Source: Mesorhizobium sp.
Lineage (GTDB): Bacteria > Pseudomonadota > Alphaproteobacteria > Rhizobiales > Rhizobiaceae
Direction of reading: 5' to 3'
NCBI GenBank assembly: GCA_004017535.1
Contig: SAJS01000005.1
Location: forward strand, 248,001 to 312,000
Length of the DNA: 64,000 bases
Positions 25,765-32,935 of the stretch are shown one piece after another; position 1 is the stretch's first letter; each line of letters begins with the position of its first letter. Position numbers and translations under genes: made by a program. Under the pieces are notes generated by a model. The model worked only from the letters and a program-made list of their open reading frames with translations, did no database searches and was not told the DNA's origin.

Positions 25765-25956
25765 CCAGGATTGGGCAGGCGCCGATGCTTACGCCAGCTC
25801 GCCGCAATGCGCTAGCCGGACCGGCGACCGCATACGCGCATGCACCGGTACATCAAGTCGAGGACGACGGCGCACTTGGCCCGAACACGGCAGCGGCGGG
25901 GCGTGTGCCCCGCCGGTTCCAGAGCGTCATTCCGGCAATAGGGCTATACGGACGGT

Positions 25957-26361
25957 CTATTGCATGGCTGCGGGGTTCATCCACAAGAACTCCCAGACAT
26001 TGCCATCCGGGTCTTCTATGTGGCGGTTGAACATGAAGCCGAGATCCTGCACCGGGTTGGGGTCGGCGCGGCCGCCCGCTGCAACACCTTTCTCGATGAC
26101 CGCGTTGACCGCGTCCTTGCTGTCGACGGTCAGCGCGATCAGCATTTGGCTCTCGCGCCTTGCATCGCCGATCGGCCGGGCCGTGAACTGGCTGTAGTGC
26201 TGGTGCGTCAGCAACATGACCCCGATCGATTCGGAGAACATGATCGAGCTGGCCTGGTCATTTGAGAACTGCGGGTTGAGCGTGCCGCCGATCGCGAGAT
26301 AAAACTTGGTCGCTGCCTGCAGATCGCGCACCGGCAGATTGAGGAAGACCATTTGGGTCAT
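25957..26361 (-). CDS. VOC family (glyoxalase-like) protein
   Basis: The product has 134 residues and two beta-alpha-beta-beta-beta modules: MVFLNLPVRDLQAATKFYLAIGG and a second half with DSKDAVNAVIEKGVAAGG and HIEDPDGNVWEFLWMNP. The HxxDPDGNxWE stretch is the usual C-terminal metal-site region. It is close to the group annotated as lactoylglutathione lyase-like, whose substrates are mostly unknown. I prefer ATG 26361, with GGAG nine bases upstream, over ATG 26382. It is divergent from a TetR gene across a tandem operator and is its likely target. Confidence 0.85.
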   Translation of the reverse strand: MTQMVFLNLPVRDLQAATKFYLAIGGTLNPQFSNDQASSIMFSESIGVMLLTHQHYSQFTARPIGDARRESQMLIALTVDSKDAVNAVIEKGVAAGGRADPNPVQDLGFMFNRHIEDPDGNVWEFLWMNPAAMQ

Positions 26362-26387
26362 CGGGTTGAAACTCCGTTTCATTGACG

Positions 26388-26449
26388 GGTACTAGTCAGT
26401 CTAGTACCGTAGTGATGGCTATCATGCGGGAACGGTACCGTCTAGTACT
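26388..26449. promoter_or_regulatory. Tandem operators between VOC gene and TetR gene
   Basis: Site 1 is a perfect palindrome: GGTACTAG (26388-26395), five-base spacer, CTAGTACC (26401-26408). Site 2, at 26434-26449, repeats the motif imperfectly (GGTAC ... CTAGTACT). Both lie in the 102-base divergent intergenic space and are proposed binding sites for the TetR product. Confidence 0.75.
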
Positions 26450-26463
26450 GATAGAGGGACGCT

Positions 26464-27096
26464 ATGAAAATTGCTGTTGAGACCAGATCAGCCCGCAAGG
26501 ATCGTGAGATCATCGAGGCGGCGACCGCCGCGTTCATCGCCAAGGGCTATGATGGGACCAGCATGGAGGAGATCGCCACCAGGGCAAGTGCTTCCAAGCA
26601 GACCGTCTACAAGCACTTCAAGGACAAGGAGACGCTTTTCACCGAAGTCGTGGAGTCCACCGCTTCTCAGGTCAACGACGTTGTCGAGTCCGTCACGATG
26701 CTGCTTTCCGAGGCAAAATTCCTGGAGGGCGGCCTGCAGCAGCTTGCCCGGCGATTGACCACGACGCTGATGAACGACGAGTTGCTGAGGCTCCGGCGGC
26801 TGATTATCGCCAACGCCGATCGGATGCCGCAGCTTGGCCGTAGCTGGTATGACAAAGGCTTTGAGCGCATGCTTGCCTCGGTGGCGGAGTGCTTTCAAAA
26901 GCTCACCAGCCGAGGCCTGTTGCATACCGGCGACCCCCGTTTGGCGGCCAGCCATTTCTTTGGCATGCTGCTCTGGATCCCGATGAACGAAGCCATGTTC
27001 ACCGGAAGCAACCCGCGCTCGAAAGCCGACCTTGAGCGCCACGCCGATGCCTCAGTCGAAGCGTTCCTCGCCGCTTATGGGGTGCGCTCGAAGTAG
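26464..27096 (+). CDS. TetR/AcrR family repressor
   Basis: The product has 210 residues. The N-terminal HTH domain reads IIEAATAAFIAKGYDGTSMEEIATRASASKQTVYKHFKDKETLF, a textbook TetR N-terminus, and the rest is the helical ligand domain of the TetR_C_7/AefR-like type (RRLIIANADRMPQLGRSWYDKG, ARLAASHFFGMLLW-like). It most likely represses itself and the divergent VOC gene through the tandem palindromes. The inducer is unknown. A ribosome-binding site of the GAGGGAC type precedes ATG 26464. Confidence 0.92.
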   Translation: MKIAVETRSARKDREIIEAATAAFIAKGYDGTSMEEIATRASASKQTVYKHFKDKETLFTEVVESTASQVNDVVESVTMLLSEAKFLEGGLQQLARRLTTTLMNDELLRLRRLIIANADRMPQLGRSWYDKGFERMLASVAECFQKLTSRGLLHTGDPRLAASHFFGMLLWIPMNEAMFTGSNPRSKADLERHADASVEAFLAAYGVRSK

Positions 27097-27179
27097 TGGC
27101 GCCGCCTGACATGATCTGCGCAGCGCAACGAGCGCGTTACGTCGCTTTGTGCTTCGACGCGGTTAGCCGGCCCGAGTCG

Positions 27180-27803
27180 TTAAACAGCGCCTGCCCGTTT
27201 CGCGCCGAAGATTGACCACGCAGCCCTCATCAGCGCCATCGTGACCAGCAGCACTGCAAGGCTCGGCAGGTGGAACACCATGTCCCGCCATCTGGGTTCG
27301 ATCACCGCGCCGGTGCTGAAAGCCTCGCCGCTGAACTGGCACAGGATCCACGACGCGCCGCTGCGCACCATGTCGGCGTCGATGTCGGAGATCAGCGCCT
27401 TCGCCTGGCGCTCGGCCGCGGGCATCGTCGCCATATAGGCGAGCAGCGCCTTGGCGGTGGCGAGATAGGCGTGGCTGCATTCGTTGAAGGGGCTCTCCTC
27501 GTCGCCGAGGCTTCCCGGCATCAGGCCCCACAGGCAGTAGGTGAATTGCAGATTGCCGTGATTGTAGAGCCGCCGGAAGGTCGGGTCGGTCACGGTCTGG
27601 CGTTGGGCAAGGTCGAGGATATCGCCGCGATAGCGCGCGATCACAGCCATCTGGCCGTGGGTCAGGCTGGGGATCTGGACGCCTGGGGGAGGCGGAGCCG
27701 ACGAGCCGCCATGCGCCTGCACGGACGTGACCAGCATGACCAGCAGGGCGGTCGCCCAGAAGAAATCGGCCGCCAGGGCGAGGAACCTTGGCGGCCAACG
27801 CAT
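27180..27803 (-). CDS. Unknown membrane-anchored protein in the cbtBA operon
   Basis: The product has 207 residues. An N-terminal hydrophobic segment (LALAADFFWATALLVMLVTSVQA, about 8-30) resembles a signal or anchor and would leave a mature or exposed AHGGSS. A periplasmic-type domain of about 130 residues has cysteines in FTYCLWG, FNECSHAY and WILCQF, and a C-terminal membrane helix (FHLPSLAVLLVTMALMRAAW) follows. ATG 27803 lies four bases after the cbtA stop, so it is the third gene under the cobalamin riboswitch. I do not recognise the family. A role as a cobalt-uptake accessory is inferred from position only. Confidence 0.75.
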   Translation of the reverse strand: MRWPPRFLALAADFFWATALLVMLVTSVQAHGGSSAPPPPGVQIPSLTHGQMAVIARYRGDILDLAQRQTVTDPTFRRLYNHGNLQFTYCLWGLMPGSLGDEESPFNECSHAYLATAKALLAYMATMPAAERQAKALISDIDADMVRSGASWILCQFSGEAFSTGAVIEPRWRDMVFHLPSLAVLLVTMALMRAAWSIFGAKRAGAV

Positions 27804-27807
27804 GGGT

Positions 27808-28548
27808 TCAGGCGTAGCGGCGTGCAGCGCCGCGCTGGTCGCGCACCGCGACCAGGCGCTCGGCAACCGCGCCGAAGCCGAGGCCGACGACCGTCCACAG
27901 CACCAGCTGGATGCCGAGCGAGGCGACGCGGAACTGCCACAGCACCGTCGCCGAGAAGTTCTCCGGCACTTCGTTGATGTCGGGCAGGGCCGCCTTCACC
28001 AGCGCGAAGACGACGAGGAAGGCGAGCCCAGCCGCGATCGAGGCATTCCAGGCGCCGAGCTTGCTCCACAGCCGCTGCGCCAGGCCGACCGCCGCCACCA
28101 TCGCCGCGATCGAGATGACGATCATGATGAAGAACAGTTCGGTGCGGTAGGTGATGGTTTCGGGATTGCCGACCGCGGGCGGGTTGGCCGGGTATTTGAG
28201 GCTCGGAACCACGATCACGGCAAGGAAGCCGAGCAACGCCAGCAGCGCCGAGGTGCCGCGCGGCCCAAGCGAGCCCAGCCGGCCATAGGCATAGGCAAAG
28301 ACCAGCGAGAACAGCCCGCCGAGCGCCGCGCCATAGACCAGCACGCCGGTTGCCAGGCCGATGCCTGCCTGCGTGGCGCGGCTGACCATCTCGGGCTCCG
28401 GCGCGCCGCCGGCCGCCTGGGCCTGCTGTTCCTCGAAGGCGATCGCCTTGTCAACCTGCGGCTCGCCGTAGACACGCGCGAAGGCGAACGCCAGAATCCC
28501 CGCCACAAGCCCGACAAGCATGCCGCGCAGCAAAAGTTTTCCGACCAT
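27808..28548 (-). CDS. cbtA: Cobalt transporter subunit CbtA
   Basis: The product has 246 residues and five or six predicted helices. It matches the CbtA family: LLRGMLVGLVAGILAFAFARVYGEPQVDKAI near the N-terminus, then a TQAGIGLATGVLVYGAALGGLFSL segment and PSLKYPANPPAVGNPETI, which is characteristic. CbtA works with the small His-tailed CbtB as a predicted cobalt uptake system in organisms making cobalamin. The gene follows cbtB by 46 bases and lies downstream of a cobalamin riboswitch, consistent with repression when cobalamin is abundant. Confidence 0.93.
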   Translation of the reverse strand: MVGKLLLRGMLVGLVAGILAFAFARVYGEPQVDKAIAFEEQQAQAAGGAPEPEMVSRATQAGIGLATGVLVYGAALGGLFSLVFAYAYGRLGSLGPRGTSALLALLGFLAVIVVPSLKYPANPPAVGNPETITYRTELFFIMIVISIAAMVAAVGLAQRLWSKLGAWNASIAAGLAFLVVFALVKAALPDINEVPENFSATVLWQFRVASLGIQLVLWTVVGLGFGAVAERLVAVRDQRGAARRYA

Positions 28549-28594
28549 GTCACTAACCCTTTATGGAAAGCGGGTTCAGCGAGGCTGAAACCGC

Positions 28595-28804
28595 CTAGTG
28601 GCAGGGGAAGCCGAGCAGGTGGCGGCCGTCATGCACGAATTCGTGCACCGCCGTGCCACGGATCAGCGAGGTCGCGCCTTCTTCCGCGCCGACGAAATAG
28701 ATCATCAGCATCAGCATCAGGCCGGCGAAGATGGCCCAGGGCAGAAGCTCGCGGACGGGAATCGCAACCGGGCCGTAGGTCGGGGCGAAGGTGGTGTCGG
28801 ACAT
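28595..28804 (-). CDS. cbtB: Cobalt transporter subunit CbtB
   Basis: The product has 69 residues: one membrane helix (LLPWAIFAGLMLMLMIYFVG) and the C-terminal histidine motif HEFVHDGRHLLGFPCH that defines CbtB and probably binds cobalt outside the membrane. AGGAGG sits five bases before ATG 28804. It is the first gene after the cobalamin riboswitch. The longer open frame reaching 29644 is an artefact of the riboswitch region. Confidence 0.95.
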   Translation of the reverse strand: MSDTTFAPTYGPVAIPVRELLPWAIFAGLMLMLMIYFVGAEEGATSLIRGTAVHEFVHDGRHLLGFPCH

Positions 28805-28814
28805 TTGACCTCCT

Positions 28815-28955
28815 ATGGGATGCTGCGTCCCGTTGATCCAACTGTGCTGCGGGATAAGGCCTGACTTTCGGCTGGTGCCGATCACAGTGGCGCGACCGTG
28901 CCGGACTCGCACCGGCTTCCAATCCCGTATAGCGCTAAAACACTTGTCAGCACTT
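28815..28955 (-). promoter_or_regulatory. Cobalamin riboswitch
   Basis: Read on the minus strand, the leader of cbtB contains the conserved cobalamin aptamer parts in order: GGTGCGAGTCCGGCACGGTC, GCGCCACTGTGATCGG and the B12-box AAGTCAGG (complement of 28860-28867). After the core, a GGGA/TCCC stem and the AGGAGG of cbtB lie close together, which suggests that ligand binding hides the ribosome-binding site. Ends are approximate. Confidence 0.93.
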
Positions 28956-29032
28956 CGTTCGCCTGTCAACGACATGTAATGGCCAGCGCGGCTTCGCCTG
29001 GCCGAAATTTCACTGGACCACGGAGTTTTTGG

Positions 29033-29605
29033 ATGTTCGCCCGCCTGACGATGATCGCAAGCGGCGCGACGCCCGGTATGCGCAAGGCCCGCTTCCCGAC
29101 CGACGAGGCGCCGGAGCCGAGCGCGTTCGACCGCGCCGGCGCGATCGCTTCGTCGCTGCGCCGGGCCGACCGCGTCTGGGCAAGTCCGGCGCTTGCCGCG
29201 CGCAGGACGGCCGAGGCCCTTGGCCTGGAAGCGACGGTCGAGCCGCTGCTTGCCGAGCAGGATTTCGCGCGCTGGGCCGGCAAAAGCTTCGAGGAGGTGC
29301 GGGCCGAAGACCCGGAAGGCATGGCGGCCTGGTTCGCCGATCCGGGCGCCGCATCCCACGGCGGCGAATCGCTTGTCGCGGTGGCTCGGCGGGCTGCCGC
29401 GCTGATGGAGCGGCTGGCCGGCGAGGGCGGCCACACCATCGCGCTCACCCATGCCGTGCCGATCCGCGCCGCCATCGTGCATGTGCTGGGCGCGCCGCTC
29501 TCCTCGGTCTGGAAGATCGACATCGAGCCGCTGTCGCTCACCGAGTTCCGCAGCGACGGCCGCCGCTGGGTGCTGCATGCGAGCGGGGTGATCGCCGGCG
29601 GCTAG
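29033..29605 (+). CDS. Histidine-phosphatase-fold protein lacking the catalytic RHG histidine
   Basis: The product has 190 residues. The branch-1/2 histidine phosphatase fold is recognisable from RADRVWASPALAARRTAEALGL (the SPxxRAxxTAE motif) and TIALTHAVPIRAAIVHVLG with the second histidine. The N-terminal LxRHGxT motif is replaced by LTMIASGATPGMRKARFP: the phospho-accepting histidine and preceding arginine are absent, so classical phosphatase chemistry is unlikely. It is divergent from the cobalamin-riboswitch operon, and relatives annotated as histidine phosphatases occur near cobalt/cobalamin genes in rhizobia as I recall. It could be a binding or regulatory protein. Confidence 0.75.
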   Translation: MFARLTMIASGATPGMRKARFPTDEAPEPSAFDRAGAIASSLRRADRVWASPALAARRTAEALGLEATVEPLLAEQDFARWAGKSFEEVRAEDPEGMAAWFADPGAASHGGESLVAVARRAAALMERLAGEGGHTIALTHAVPIRAAIVHVLGAPLSSVWKIDIEPLSLTEFRSDGRRWVLHASGVIAGG

Positions 29606-29771
29606 ACGGTCGGGCGCGGGTCGATCCCGCGCGGATCCCCTCAAGCTTCGACAACCGTCAGCCCCTGTATCAAGGCTCGTCGTTTCAGCGATCGCTAACG
29701 GAACGGAAACGCATCGCTGCTATCGTGCTGCCCCGTGGCGAGGAAACCCTTGCCCTAGGAGCCCGCCGGAT

Positions 29772-30044
29772 ATGGCCAATTATCCCGAGACCGAGCGCCG
29801 TCTTCATGTGCGCGAATTCGTGCTCAAGGAAGCCACGATCATTGCCGGGGCCGTAAAAGTCGGCTGCTCGGTCCGCAATCAGCACGAGCAGGGCGCGGAA
29901 CTGCGCGTCCCCGCCGATACGGACATACCGGAACGCTTCCTGCTCGAGGTTCCAGCCGACGATATAACCTATCGCGCATTGGTGCGATGGCGTCGCAACG
30001 ACCGCATCGGCGTGGCGCTCTACAGCAACGCGCCGAGGGACTGA
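29772..30044 (+). CDS. PilZ domain protein
   Basis: The product has 90 residues. It has the PilZ-like RxxxR (ERRLHVREF) and a second motif VRNQHEQGAELRVP that corresponds to the (D/N)xSxxG loop with His in place of Ser, then strands ending RALVRWRRNDRIGVAL. PilZ proteins bind cyclic di-GMP. The changed loop residue means binding may be weakened; many rhizobial single-domain PilZ proteins vary there. It stands alone. Confidence 0.75.
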   Translation: MANYPETERRLHVREFVLKEATIIAGAVKVGCSVRNQHEQGAELRVPADTDIPERFLLEVPADDITYRALVRWRRNDRIGVALYSNAPRD

Positions 30045-30159
30045 AGCGCGGTCCTCGGCAATTCGTGACTTTATCCTGTCCGGACGGCATGCAACCCCGC
30101 GCATGGGGAACGCAACCGCGGCGCGTGCGTTCATTGGGCCGATCAACTGGGATTCGCGC

Positions 30160-30249
30160 ATGAGCAGGACGGCCGTTTAGGTGGTGCTGATCGCCATCAT
30201 TCTCGTGGGCCTCTATTTGTTGCAGGCCAATGGCATGGCCAAATTCTGA
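30160..30249 (+). pseudogene. Very small membrane-protein frame interrupted by an amber codon
   Basis: ATG 30160 opens MSRTAV, then TAG (30178-30180), then the same frame continues VVLIAIILVGLYLLQANGMA to TGA 30249. A single G-to-A change in a TGG codon would account for it. The post-stop part is one membrane helix. Alternatively GTG 30181, with AGGAC upstream, starts a 22-residue protein. It lies in the 30045-30278 gap. Confidence 0.4.
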
Positions 30250-30278
30250 AGCGGCGGCGCGCGGCGCCGTTCGCCGGG

Positions 30279-30800
30279 TCAGCAGCAGCTGTTCTCTCCG
30301 CAGCACGGCTTGCCCGCGGCCGCCTGCTCCTTCAGCCAGCGGTCACGCGGCTTGCAGCTCGCCGGGCGCGGCGTAAGCTCGACCTCGATGGCGCCGCCAA
30401 CGACGCTTGGCTGGGCGGCGCGGTGCAGTTCCATCGGGCGGACGCCGTCGCTGACCTCGAAGGTCAGCTTCGCCGCCTGGTCGAGGGCCACGTGATCCGA
30501 GACCTTGCGAATGATCGCCGCGAACTTGCCGGCCGGCATATGGACCGGCCCGCCTTCGTCCACGTCCCATAGCTGGACGAAAATCTCCGACCATGATTCC
30601 GGATTGGCCTCGCAATCCAGCGCCGAGAACTGGCCTGCCTTCACCTCGGTGACATGATAGCCTGGTTTAACCGGCCGCCCGTCATAGCGGAACACCAGCG
30701 GCCTGTCCTTGTAGTCGGCCAGCGCGCCCAGCAGGTCGCCGATGGTCAGGTCGGAGGGGTCGATCGGGGCGGCGATTTTATGATTGTCAGGAGACAGCAT
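30279..30800 (-). CDS. DUF6428 family protein next to the ars operon
   Basis: The product has 173 residues. It matches the small family I know as DUF6428 that accompanies arsR genes: DLLGALADYKDRPLVFRYDGRPVKPGYHVTEVKAG, then WSEIFVQLWD and HMPAGKFAAIIRKVSD. The C-terminus is Cys-rich (GKPCCGENSCC), a plausible site for arsenite or a soft metal. Its biochemical role is not established. It is divergent from arsR, and both promoters share the 26-base palindrome, so it is presumably arsenic-induced. Confidence 0.85.
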   Translation of the reverse strand: MLSPDNHKIAAPIDPSDLTIGDLLGALADYKDRPLVFRYDGRPVKPGYHVTEVKAGQFSALDCEANPESWSEIFVQLWDVDEGGPVHMPAGKFAAIIRKVSDHVALDQAAKLTFEVSDGVRPMELHRAAQPSVVGGAIEVELTPRPASCKPRDRWLKEQAAAGKPCCGENSCC

Positions 30801-30815
30801 GTCGGCTATTCCTCA

Positions 30816-30841
30816 TTTCAATATTTCAAGGATTATTGAAA
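30816..30841. promoter_or_regulatory. Candidate ArsR operator
   Basis: TTTCAATA (30816-30823) and TATTGAAA (30834-30841) are perfect inverted arms with a ten-base spacer. The palindrome lies between the divergent DUF6428 and arsR genes and ends one base before the arsR start. Confidence 0.75.
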
Positions 30842-30842
30842 C

Positions 30843-31193
30843 GTGGATGAACGTCAAGCCCTGATCGCCTTCGGCGCGTTGTCGCAGGAAACCCGCCTGC
30901 GCCTGCTGCGCCTATTGGTCGTTGCCGGACCGGAAGGCATTTCCGCAGGCTCGCTCGCCGAACAGGTCGAGGTCTCGCCCTCCAATGTCAGCTTCCACCT
31001 CAAGGAACTGGAACGGTCCGGCCTCGTCACCGCGCGGCGTGATGCCCGCTCGATCGTTTATAGCGCCCAGTACGACGCGCTGTCCGGCCTGATCCGGTTC
31101 CTGATGGAGGATTGCTGCTCGGGCCGTCCGGAAATCTGCGCGCCGGCGCTTGCCGCGCCTTGCTGCCGGCCGGGCGAGGGGACCAGGCAATGA
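30843..31193 (+). CDS. arsR: ArsR family arsenic-responsive repressor
   Basis: The product has 116 residues. The winged-helix core is clear: LIAFGALSQETRLRLLRLLV, AGSLAEQVEVSPSNVSFHLKELERSGLVTARRDARSIVYSAQ. The C-terminal part has cysteines in DCCSG, EICAP and APCCRPG, which fits an ArsR whose arsenite site lies at the C-terminus rather than in the DNA-binding helix. The GTG start at 30843 abuts the palindromic operator. The stop overlaps aqpS (ATGA). Confidence 0.92.
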   Translation: MDERQALIAFGALSQETRLRLLRLLVVAGPEGISAGSLAEQVEVSPSNVSFHLKELERSGLVTARRDARSIVYSAQYDALSGLIRFLMEDCCSGRPEICAPALAAPCCRPGEGTRQ

Positions 31194-31924
31194 CTGCCGC
31201 GCGCTTGGCCCAGCAGCGCAAACCGATGAGCGGCTTCGATCCATCGCGCCGGTTCGTCGCCGAAGCCCTGGGCACCGCTCTGCTGGTGGCGACGGTCGTC
31301 GGTTCCGGCATCATGGCCGAGACGCTGACGCACGACACCGCGCTGGCGCTGCTCGGCAACACGCTCGCGACCGGCGCCATGCTGGCGGTGTTGATCACCA
31401 TCCTCGGGCCGATCTCCGGCGCGCATTTCAATCCCGCGGTTTCGCTGGTGTGCTGCCTCAACCGGTCGCTGCCTGCCCGCGATCTCCCGCCCTATCTCGT
31501 CGCGCAGTTTATCGGCGGCATCGCCGGCGCGGCCGCGGCGCATCTCATGTTCGCCCTGCCGGTTCTGGAGATCGCGACGAAGCCGCGGACCGGGCCGGCG
31601 CAATGGTTCTCCGAAGGCGTCGCGGCATTCGGCCTTGTCGCCGTCATTCTCGCCGGCATTCGCTTCGAACGGCGGGCCGTGCCGTGGCTGGTCGGGCTCT
31701 ATATCACGGCGGCCTATTGGTTCACGGCGTCCACGTCCTTCGCCAATCCTGCCGTTGCCGCGGCGCGCTCGCTCACCGACACCTTCTCCGGCATCAGGCC
31801 GGTCGATCTGCCGGGCTTCATCGTCGCCGAGCTGCTCGGCGCCCTGATCGCGCTTGCGCTGATGGGCTGGCTGCTCAAGCCCGAAACCGTCCAGCAATCC
31901 CATCCCCTGAAAGCAGAACCATGA
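31190..31924 (+). CDS. aqpS: Aquaglyceroporin AqpS of the arsenic operon
   Basis: The product is a 244-residue MIP family channel with six helices and the two half-helix motifs HFNPAVS and FANPAVAAAR. In Sinorhizobium meliloti the arsR-aqpS-arsC-arsH operon uses AqpS instead of an ArsB pump: ArsC reduces arsenate inside and AqpS lets arsenite flow out. This locus has the same first three genes in the same order, with four-base overlaps at both ends. The short N-terminal extension MTAARLAQQRKPMSGFDPS is hydrophilic; an internal ATG is possible. Confidence 0.93.
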   Translation: MTAARLAQQRKPMSGFDPSRRFVAEALGTALLVATVVGSGIMAETLTHDTALALLGNTLATGAMLAVLITILGPISGAHFNPAVSLVCCLNRSLPARDLPPYLVAQFIGGIAGAAAAHLMFALPVLEIATKPRTGPAQWFSEGVAAFGLVAVILAGIRFERRAVPWLVGLYITAAYWFTASTSFANPAVAAARSLTDTFSGIRPVDLPGFIVAELLGALIALALMGWLLKPETVQQSHPLKAEP

Positions 31925-32343
31925 CGGTCACGATCTACCACAATCCCGCTTGCGGCACCTCGCGCAACACGCTCGCCATGATCCGCGCCAGCGGCGAGGA
32001 ACCGGTGGTGATCGAATATCTGAAGACGCCGCCGAGCCGCGAGCGGCTGCTCGAACTGATCGCAGCGATGGGGATCGCGCCCCGTCAATTGCTGCGGGAG
32101 AAGGGAACGCCCTACGCCGAGCTCGGTCTCGCCGATCCGAAATGGAGTGACGACGAGCTGATCGATTTCATGCTCGCCCATCCGATCCTGATCAACAGGC
32201 CGATCGTTGAGACGCCGAAAGGGACAAGACTGTGCCGGCCATCGGAAGCGGTGCTGCCGCTACTCGACAATCCGGTGCGGGAGTTTATCAAGGAGGACGG
32301 CGAGCAGGTCGCCTATACGGGCAATTCCGGGAAAAGTGCGTAG
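31921..32343 (+). CDS. arsC: Arsenate reductase, glutaredoxin-dependent (ArsC)
   Basis: The product has 140 residues and the thioredoxin-like ArsC/Spx fold. The catalytic cysteine is C11 in YHNPACGTSRNTL, and the arginines that stabilise arsenate are in LREKGTPY, NRPIVETPKGTRLCRP. The family reduces arsenate to arsenite with glutathione and glutaredoxin. The ATG overlaps the aqpS stop. No arsH follows, unlike in S. meliloti; the next gene on this strand is an MFS transporter beyond a minus-strand acetyltransferase gene. Confidence 0.95.
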   Translation: MTVTIYHNPACGTSRNTLAMIRASGEEPVVIEYLKTPPSRERLLELIAAMGIAPRQLLREKGTPYAELGLADPKWSDDELIDFMLAHPILINRPIVETPKGTRLCRPSEAVLPLLDNPVREFIKEDGEQVAYTGNSGKSA

Positions 32344-32387
32344 CGGCTTTCCGTCCGAATTGCGAAAAAAAGATCCCGGCCTCCCGC

Positions 32388-32906
32388 TTAGGGCGCCAGA
32401 TGCTTCATGAAATAGATGGATGCCCTTGGTTTGCCGAACGGGTCGACGGAATGATGCGGCACGACGCCGACTTGCCGCCAATTCATTCGCCGATAGAGCC
32501 GCTCGCTTGCTCCGCCTTCGGCGGTGTCGAGAAGGAGAAGGGAGCGTTTTCTCTTCCTTGCCTCGTCTTCCAGGGACGCCATGAGCGCGGAACCGATGCC
32601 TTGCCGCTGGAAATCTTGATGCACGAGCAGCATGTAAACCTCCGCCCGGTGCAGCGCGTTCGGTTCCGGCGACAGATAGAGCTGGACGGTGCCGACGAGA
32701 TTGTCCTCGACATAGGCGCAGATGAGAAGACGTTCCCCGTCCGTCAGCGAGGGGAGGATGCCTTGCCAATAGGACCGGGCCTGTTCGGCGTCGAACGGCA
32801 GGACGAAGCCGACGAGCGCCCCATCCTCGATGCTCTGCATCAAGAGCCCGGCGAGGGCGTCGAGCTGCGCCGTTGCTTCGGCCTCATCGATTACCGCGAT
32901 ACGCAT
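32388..32906 (-). CDS. GNAT family N-acetyltransferase
   Basis: The product has 172 residues with the GNAT core: NLVGTVQLYLSPEPNALHRAEVYMLLVHQDFQRQGIGSALMASLEDEA, in which RQGIGSA is the acetyl-CoA loop, then LLLLDTAEGGASERLYRRMNW. It belongs to the small-molecule or amino-acid acetyltransferase group; arsenite-linked substrates cannot be concluded from position. It is divergent from the MFS gene with a 29-base gap. Confidence 0.88.
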   Translation of the reverse strand: MRIAVIDEAEATAQLDALAGLLMQSIEDGALVGFVLPFDAEQARSYWQGILPSLTDGERLLICAYVEDNLVGTVQLYLSPEPNALHRAEVYMLLVHQDFQRQGIGSALMASLEDEARKRKRSLLLLDTAEGGASERLYRRMNWRQVGVVPHHSVDPFGKPRASIYFMKHLAP

Positions 32907-32935
32907 GTGCGCTCCCCTTCGAGGCTCGATTGATA

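Noticed and set aside
28595-29644. 349-codon minus-strand frame extending cbtB upstream
   Set aside because: It crosses the cobalamin riboswitch and the divergent gene. The real cbtB starts at 28804 with AGGAGG.
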